Shown here: piece after piece, positions 6,078 through 8,898 of the stretch
Layout of the letters: every line of letters starts with the position of its first letter
How positions within the stretch are numbered: position 1 is the stretch's first letter
Origin: JBBRFH01 sp038224615
Lineage (GTDB): Bacteria > Planctomycetota > Phycisphaerae > Tepidisphaerales > Tepidisphaeraceae
Direction: 5' to 3'
Assembly (NCBI GenBank): GCA_038224615.1
Contig: JBBRFH010000143.1
Coordinates: forward strand, 1 to 8,898
Length of the DNA stretch: 8,898 bases
Translations under genes and position numbers: made by a program
The notes under the pieces: model-generated
Seen by the model: the letters and a program-made list of their open reading frames with translations, nothing else
The model's database searches: none
Told to the model about the DNA's origin: nothing

Positions 6078-7076
6078 TCAGACGGCAATCGCCGCGGGCG
6101 GCGCGAGCATGTGCTTGCGGAGTCGCACGATGTAGACCGCGAGCGCTCCGCCGAACAGCAGGCTCAGGCTGATGGTCATGGCCCGGGAGACGCCTTCGTG
6201 GCGCTGGACCTGCTCGATTTGCGCCGGGTCATTGGAAGTCTGGCGAATGAACTCGGAGGCGGGGACGACGAACGCGGTCACGACCGTCGACAGGGTCATC
6301 AACACGGTCGCGATCAGCCCGAGTAGCCAGCCGCGCAGGTCGTGGTGATACATGCGCCACGCCGACACCAGGAATGCCCCGCCGCCCATGAGCACGACGA
6401 GCATCGCCGCCGGGCCGGTGAGCAGGACGCCGAAGAATCCGACCACCCCGATCGGGACGGCCAGCAGCAGCACAGCGCCCATCACGCCGAGCGTGACGAT
6501 CCCGCCGAGCAACGCGAGCGAGCAGCGGTCGGTCCAGCGCGGCGTGGGGTCGTAGTACTCGCACGTTTCGCGGACGGCAGCGGGGCGCATCATCAGCAGC
6601 ATGGAAAGCGGCAGCGCGATCATAAAGATGCTGGAAAAGACCGCTCCGGCTACGACGAAGCCTACCGCGGCGCTGCTGCCGAGGCCCTGCTTGCTGAACT
6701 CCTCCTTCATCATCGGAAACAAAGCGCAGACGAAGACGAGCGTGCCGATCCCCGCGAGAGTCCAGTGCGTGCAGAGAATCAGTGCCAGCGGACGGGCCCA
6801 GCGGCGCTTGAGAATGGCGCCGATGCCGATTGACCCGAACGCGATCGCCAGCGCCAGGTACATCGCGATCGACGCGATCAACTGTCCCATCGGCATGACG
6901 ACGGCGCCCGACTGCCCGCGCGGGCGGGGCATCATCTGCGATACCGGGATCGCCGCCGTCAGGCAGCCCAAGACCAACGCGGACAGCAGGAGCAGGATTC
7001 CCACCGTGATGAGGGCCCACGTCTTATCCGTGAAGCCCAGCAGGGTCGGCGGCGAGCGGTATTCGAGCTGCGACAT
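6078..7076 (-). CDS. Multi-pass membrane protein of unknown function
   Basis: I do not recognise this 332-residue protein. It has about eight hydrophobic segments, starting with ALITVGILLLLSALVLGCL (near 21-39) and ending with ISLSLLFGGALAVYIVRL close to the C terminus. Short charged loops include KRRWARP, KEEFSKQG and YYDPTPRWTDR. The composition is that of an integral inner-membrane protein with no signal peptide, no large soluble domain and no catalytic motif. The start at 7076 lacks a clear Shine-Dalgarno site. It is transcribed divergently from nuoC across 95 bases, so the two may share a control region. The codon use and high GC fit a native gene. Confidence 0.75.
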   Translation of the reverse strand: MSQLEYRSPPTLLGFTDKTWALITVGILLLLSALVLGCLTAAIPVSQMMPRPRGQSGAVVMPMGQLIASIAMYLALAIAFGSIGIGAILKRRWARPLALILCTHWTLAGIGTLVFVCALFPMMKEEFSKQGLGSSAAVGFVVAGAVFSSIFMIALPLSMLLMMRPAAVRETCEYYDPTPRWTDRCSLALLGGIVTLGVMGAVLLLAVPIGVVGFFGVLLTGPAAMLVVLMGGGAFLVSAWRMYHHDLRGWLLGLIATVLMTLSTVVTAFVVPASEFIRQTSNDPAQIEQVQRHEGVSRAMTISLSLLFGGALAVYIVRLRKHMLAPPAAIAV

Positions 7077-7127
7077 GATTCAGCCGATCATCGCGAGGGG
7101 ATTCGATGACGCAAATCCCGCCGCCGC

Positions 7128-7156
7128 TTGACGCTATCGCGCGGCCCTCACACAAT
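7128..7156 (+). promoter_or_regulatory. Possible sigma-70 promoter for nuoC
   Basis: TTGACG (7128-7133) and CACAAT (7151-7156) are 17 bases apart, matching the consensus at 5 of 6 and 4 of 6 positions. Transcription would start about nine bases before the nuoC ATG, giving an almost leaderless mRNA. That agrees with the lack of a Shine-Dalgarno site at nuoC. Confidence 0.3.
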
Positions 7157-7171
7157 TGACGGGCTATAGCC

Positions 7172-7750
7172 ATGGCCAAGACCATCCAACACCCCGCGTT
7201 CGAGCCGCTCAAAGCCGCGTTTGCCGAGGTGAAGTTCCTCGCCAACGAGTTTCGCGACATGACGACGCTCGTCGTCGGCCGCAAAGTGATTCTCGATGTC
7301 TGCCGTTTTCTGCACGACAACCCGCGCACCCGGTACGACTTTCTGGCGGAGTTGAACGGCGTCGATTACCTCAACTATCCCGGCGCCAAAGGCCGCTTCT
7401 GCGTCAACTACGGGCTGTCGAGCACGCACTTCAACAACCGCCTGTGGCTCAAGGTCTTCCTCGACCCCGAGCGCGACACCGCGCCCGGTCAGGACGTGCC
7501 CGACATCGACGCCGAGAAGCTCGGCGACCCCGGACTGATGATCCCCAGCGTCACCAGCGTGTGGGCCGGTGCCGAGTGGATGGAGCGCGAGGCCTACGAC
7601 ATGTTCGGCATCGTCTTCACCGGCCACCCCGACCTCCGCCGCATCTTCACCTGGAGCGGATTTGGGAGTTACCCGCTGCGTAAGGATTATCCGGTCCGCG
7701 GGATCGGCGAGCGCGAGGACTACAAGATCGTGACGCGCGATTCGGCATAG
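7172..7750 (+). CDS. nuoC: NADH-quinone oxidoreductase subunit C (30 kDa subunit)
   Basis: The 192-residue product belongs to the complex I 30-kDa subunit family, a hydrophilic subunit of the peripheral arm that helps connect the Q-module to the membrane arm. The family signature is intact at 138-158: EREAYDMFGIVFTGHPDLRRI, followed by the usual aromatic-rich SGFGSYPLRKDYPVRG. The N-terminal half has the family's YDFLAELNGVDY (57-68 region). The length is within the normal range for unfused NuoC. Complex I genes are usually clustered as nuoABCD; here nuoA/B are not upstream (a divergent membrane protein is) and nuoD is not downstream. The ATG at 7172 has no obvious ribosome binding site. A hairpin overlaps the stop codon. 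Confidence 0.93.
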   Translation: MAKTIQHPAFEPLKAAFAEVKFLANEFRDMTTLVVGRKVILDVCRFLHDNPRTRYDFLAELNGVDYLNYPGAKGRFCVNYGLSSTHFNNRLWLKVFLDPERDTAPGQDVPDIDAEKLGDPGLMIPSVTSVWAGAEWMEREAYDMFGIVFTGHPDLRRIFTWSGFGSYPLRKDYPVRGIGEREDYKIVTRDSA

Positions 7751-7757
7751 CCGAATC
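7739..7757 (+). terminator. Hairpin overlapping the nuoC stop codon
   Basis: GATTCGGC (7739-7746) pairs perfectly with GCCGAATC (7750-7757) around an ATA loop, and the TAG stop lies in the loop and arm. No T-run follows, so it is either a weak terminator or an mRNA 3'-processing or stability element. It ends nine bases before the left inverted repeat of the four-helix bundle element. Confidence 0.35.
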
Positions 7758-7766
7758 CGCGTCACC

Positions 7767-7791
7767 TGATAAGTGATGCGTGGTGCGTGAA
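7767..7791 (+). repeat. Left inverted repeat of the four-helix bundle element
   Basis: The core AGTGATGCGTGGTGCGTGAA (7772-7791) is an exact reverse complement of 8249-8268. Four outer bases also pair after one mismatch at 7771. The arm itself is made of related short units (GTGATGCGTG, GTGCGTGA). An alternative GTG start for the small gene lies inside this arm. Confidence 0.85.
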
Positions 7792-7812
7792 ACAGTCTCG
7801 CATGGAGGTTTC

Positions 7813-8241
7813 ATGACCTTTGAAGAATGGGAGATGACGGTTCACGCTGACATCCGAGGCGATACTCTCTGGCGAGTCGAGGCGTACCGTCTGTCGCTGT
7901 TCCTGTCTGACCTGGCGTGGGCCGACTGCACCAAGTTGCTGGAAGATCATCGGACCCATGCCATCTCCGATCAGTTGTTCCGCTCCACTGGGCGCATCAG
8001 TGCGCAGATCGCCGAAGGTTACTCGCGGACAACTGCCAAGGAGCGAGCGTTATACTATGCATACGCATTGGGCTCGCTGCGCGAATCGCGAGATTGGTAC
8101 TTCAAGGCTCGGCCGGTGCTCACGGAACGAGTTTCTGATCATCGAATCGAACTGGTGACGAGCGTGATCCGACTCGTCCTGACTATGCTCGGAAATGAGC
8201 GACGAACCCGTCGCAGGCTGGACGACCCGGCACCGCAGTAG
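7813..8241 (+). CDS. Four-helix bundle protein, 23S rRNA intervening-sequence (S23/IVP) family
   Basis: The 142-residue product has the family pattern: WRVEAYRLSLFLSDLAW (20-36), DQLFRSTGRISAQIAEGYSR (53-72) and YAYALGSLRESRDWY (82-96), with the conserved RS, IAEG and GSLxE positions. Homologues form a small left-handed four-helix bundle that assembles into a pentamer; their molecular role is not settled, although a link to RNA has been proposed because the genes occur in 23S rRNA insertions. The ATG at 7813 is preceded by GGAGG (7804-7808) with a four-base spacer, the strongest ribosome binding site on this strand in the window. A GTG at 7780 would add 11 residues from within the left inverted repeat. 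The C terminus is Arg-rich (RRTRRR). Confidence 0.85.
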   Translation: MTFEEWEMTVHADIRGDTLWRVEAYRLSLFLSDLAWADCTKLLEDHRTHAISDQLFRSTGRISAQIAEGYSRTTAKERALYYAYALGSLRESRDWYFKARPVLTERVSDHRIELVTSVIRLVLTMLGNERRTRRRLDDPAPQ

Positions 8242-8248
8242 CTTCAGC

Positions 8249-8273
8249 TTCACGCACCACGCATCACTCATCA
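8249..8273 (-). repeat. Right inverted repeat of the four-helix bundle element
   Basis: TTCACGCACCACGCATCACT (8249-8268) is the exact reverse complement of 7772-7791, and 8270-8273 extend the match after one mismatch. It begins seven bases after the small gene's stop and ends six bases before the nadB ATG. It therefore occupies the place where a nadB ribosome binding site would be. Confidence 0.85.
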
Positions 8274-8279
8274 CGCTTT

Positions 8280-8898
8280 ATGTTTGAATCCCTCACCCAG
8301 CGTCGCTACCTCATCCCTTTCAAGGCCTCGCGCCTGCCGCAGCAGATCACCGACGTGCTGATCATCGGCGGCGGCGTCGCGGGCCTGCGCGCGGGGATCG
8401 CGGCGGCAGAAGGCGGGGCGGACGTGCTGCTGCTGGCCAAGGACACCATCGAGCAATCCAACACCTGGTGGGCCCAAGGCGGCATCGCGGCGGTGCTGCA
8501 ACCGCTGGACTCGGTCGAAGCCCACGTGCGCGATACGGAACTCGTCGGCGTCGGACTCTGTGACGAGAGCGCCGTCAAGCTCGTCGTCGAAGAAGGCCCG
8601 AAGCGCGTGCTCGAACTGCTCGGGTATGGCGCGCACTTCGACAAGAAGGAAGGCAACGCCCACAACCTCGCCTACGGGCTCGAAGGCGGGCACAGCTACG
8701 CGCGAATTCTCCACGCCTACGGCGACGCGACCGGGCGCGAGCTGGCCCAGACGCTGATCAACAAGGTGCGGTCGTTCGACAGCGTCCGCATCAGCGAGCA
8801 CACCTTCGCGATCGACCTGATCACCCACGAGAACAAGTGCGTCGGCGTGCTGGCGATGATCGGCGGGAAGATCAACGTCATCTGGGCACGCCGTACCA
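8280..8898 (+). CDS. nadB: L-aspartate oxidase, 5' part (runs off the window)
   Basis: The first 206 residues of a flavoenzyme that oxidises L-aspartate to iminoaspartate, the first step of de novo NAD synthesis, are present; quinolinate synthase (NadA) would use the product. The FAD-binding Rossmann motif is DVLIIGGGVAGLRAG (25-39; Gly30, Gly32, Gly35). It is followed by the family blocks SNTWWAQGGIAAV (60-72), DTELVGVGLCDE (85-96) and LEGGHSYARILHAYGDATGRE (134-154), in which Glu135 and the GGHS-x-x-R stretch match the substrate-binding region of E. coli NadB. These blocks distinguish it from succinate dehydrogenase/fumarate reductase flavoproteins. The start lacks a Shine-Dalgarno site and follows an inverted repeat by six bases. 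About 60% of the protein is likely beyond the edge. Confidence 0.93.
   Translation, partial: MFESLTQRRYLIPFKASRLPQQITDVLIIGGGVAGLRAGIAAAEGGADVLLLAKDTIEQSNTWWAQGGIAAVLQPLDSVEAHVRDTELVGVGLCDESAVKLVVEEGPKRVLELLGYGAHFDKKEGNAHNLAYGLEGGHSYARILHAYGDATGRELAQTLINKVRSFDSVRISEHTFAIDLITHENKCVGVLAMIGGKINVIWARRT

Larger units (their letters stand above)
7767..8273 (+). mobile_element. Intervening-sequence-like element with terminal inverted repeats
   Basis: About 507 bases are bounded by inverted repeats at 7767-7791 and 8249-8273 that match in 24 of 25 positions; the innermost 20 are perfect. The element contains just one gene, a four-helix bundle protein of the 23S rRNA intervening-sequence family. In 23S rRNA such insertions have the same plan: a base-paired stem enclosing this kind of gene. 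Here it lies between nuoC and nadB, all reading the same way, so their joint mRNA could form the stem. No transposase and no clear target-site duplication were found. That it was mobile is inferred from the repeats and gene family. Confidence 0.55.

Noticed and set aside
5530..6135. Forward open frame of 201 codons in the interval after the chemoreceptor
   Set aside because: It has no domain, no ribosome binding site and a disordered Arg/Gly/Ser composition, and its end overlaps the 3' end of the membrane protein gene in antisense.
6342..6833. Forward open frame opposite the membrane protein gene
   Set aside because: It is a His/Gln/Asp/Arg-rich antisense frame with no motif; the reverse strand has clear membrane spans.
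7148..7765. Reverse-strand open frame opposite nuoC
   Set aside because: nuoC carries the complete family signature on the forward strand; the antisense frame has no conserved feature.
8271..8828. Reverse-strand open frame opposite nadB
   Set aside because: The forward strand encodes unmistakable L-aspartate oxidase blocks throughout; the reverse frame is a shadow.

Overview
This window is about 8.9 kb of GC-rich bacterial chromosome carrying seven genes. Their mixture suggests a free-living Gram-negative bacterium with chemotaxis: a stand-alone complex I subunit, a secreted-type ammonium transporter, a chemoreceptor, few Shine-Dalgarno sites and a 23S-intervening-sequence type four-helix bundle gene. 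Planctomycetota would fit, but this is an inference from style rather than from a marker gene.

Layout. Positions 1-328 hold no convincing gene. A forward gene (329-1108) encodes a methylmalonyl-CoA decarboxylase of the ScpB/YgfG type. It converges on amtB (1257-2795, reverse), and a perfect 13-bp-stem hairpin between them can serve both as a terminator. Upstream of amtB is a 472-base gap with a near-consensus sigma-54 element, a strong hairpin at the predicted mRNA 5' end and a small tandem repeat. Next, also on the reverse strand, is a methyl-accepting chemotaxis protein (3268-5265) with a possible flagellar-type (sigma-28) promoter. About 770 bases without a supported gene follow, then an unidentified multi-pass membrane protein (6078-7076, reverse).

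The right end reads forward: nuoC (7172-7750), a small four-helix bundle protein gene (7813-8241), and the 5' part of nadB (8280 to the window edge). The four-helix bundle gene sits between imperfect 25-bp inverted repeats (7767-7791 and 8249-8273). This is the architecture of the intervening sequences known from 23S rRNA genes, but here it lies between two protein genes. It is the most interesting feature of the window.

How the genes relate. There is no evident single pathway. Ammonium uptake (AmtB), NAD biosynthesis (NadB), NADH oxidation (NuoC), propionyl-CoA formation (ScpB) and chemotaxis are separate housekeeping or environmental functions. The regulatory link best supported by sequence is sigma-54 control of amtB, which would match nitrogen regulation in other bacteria.
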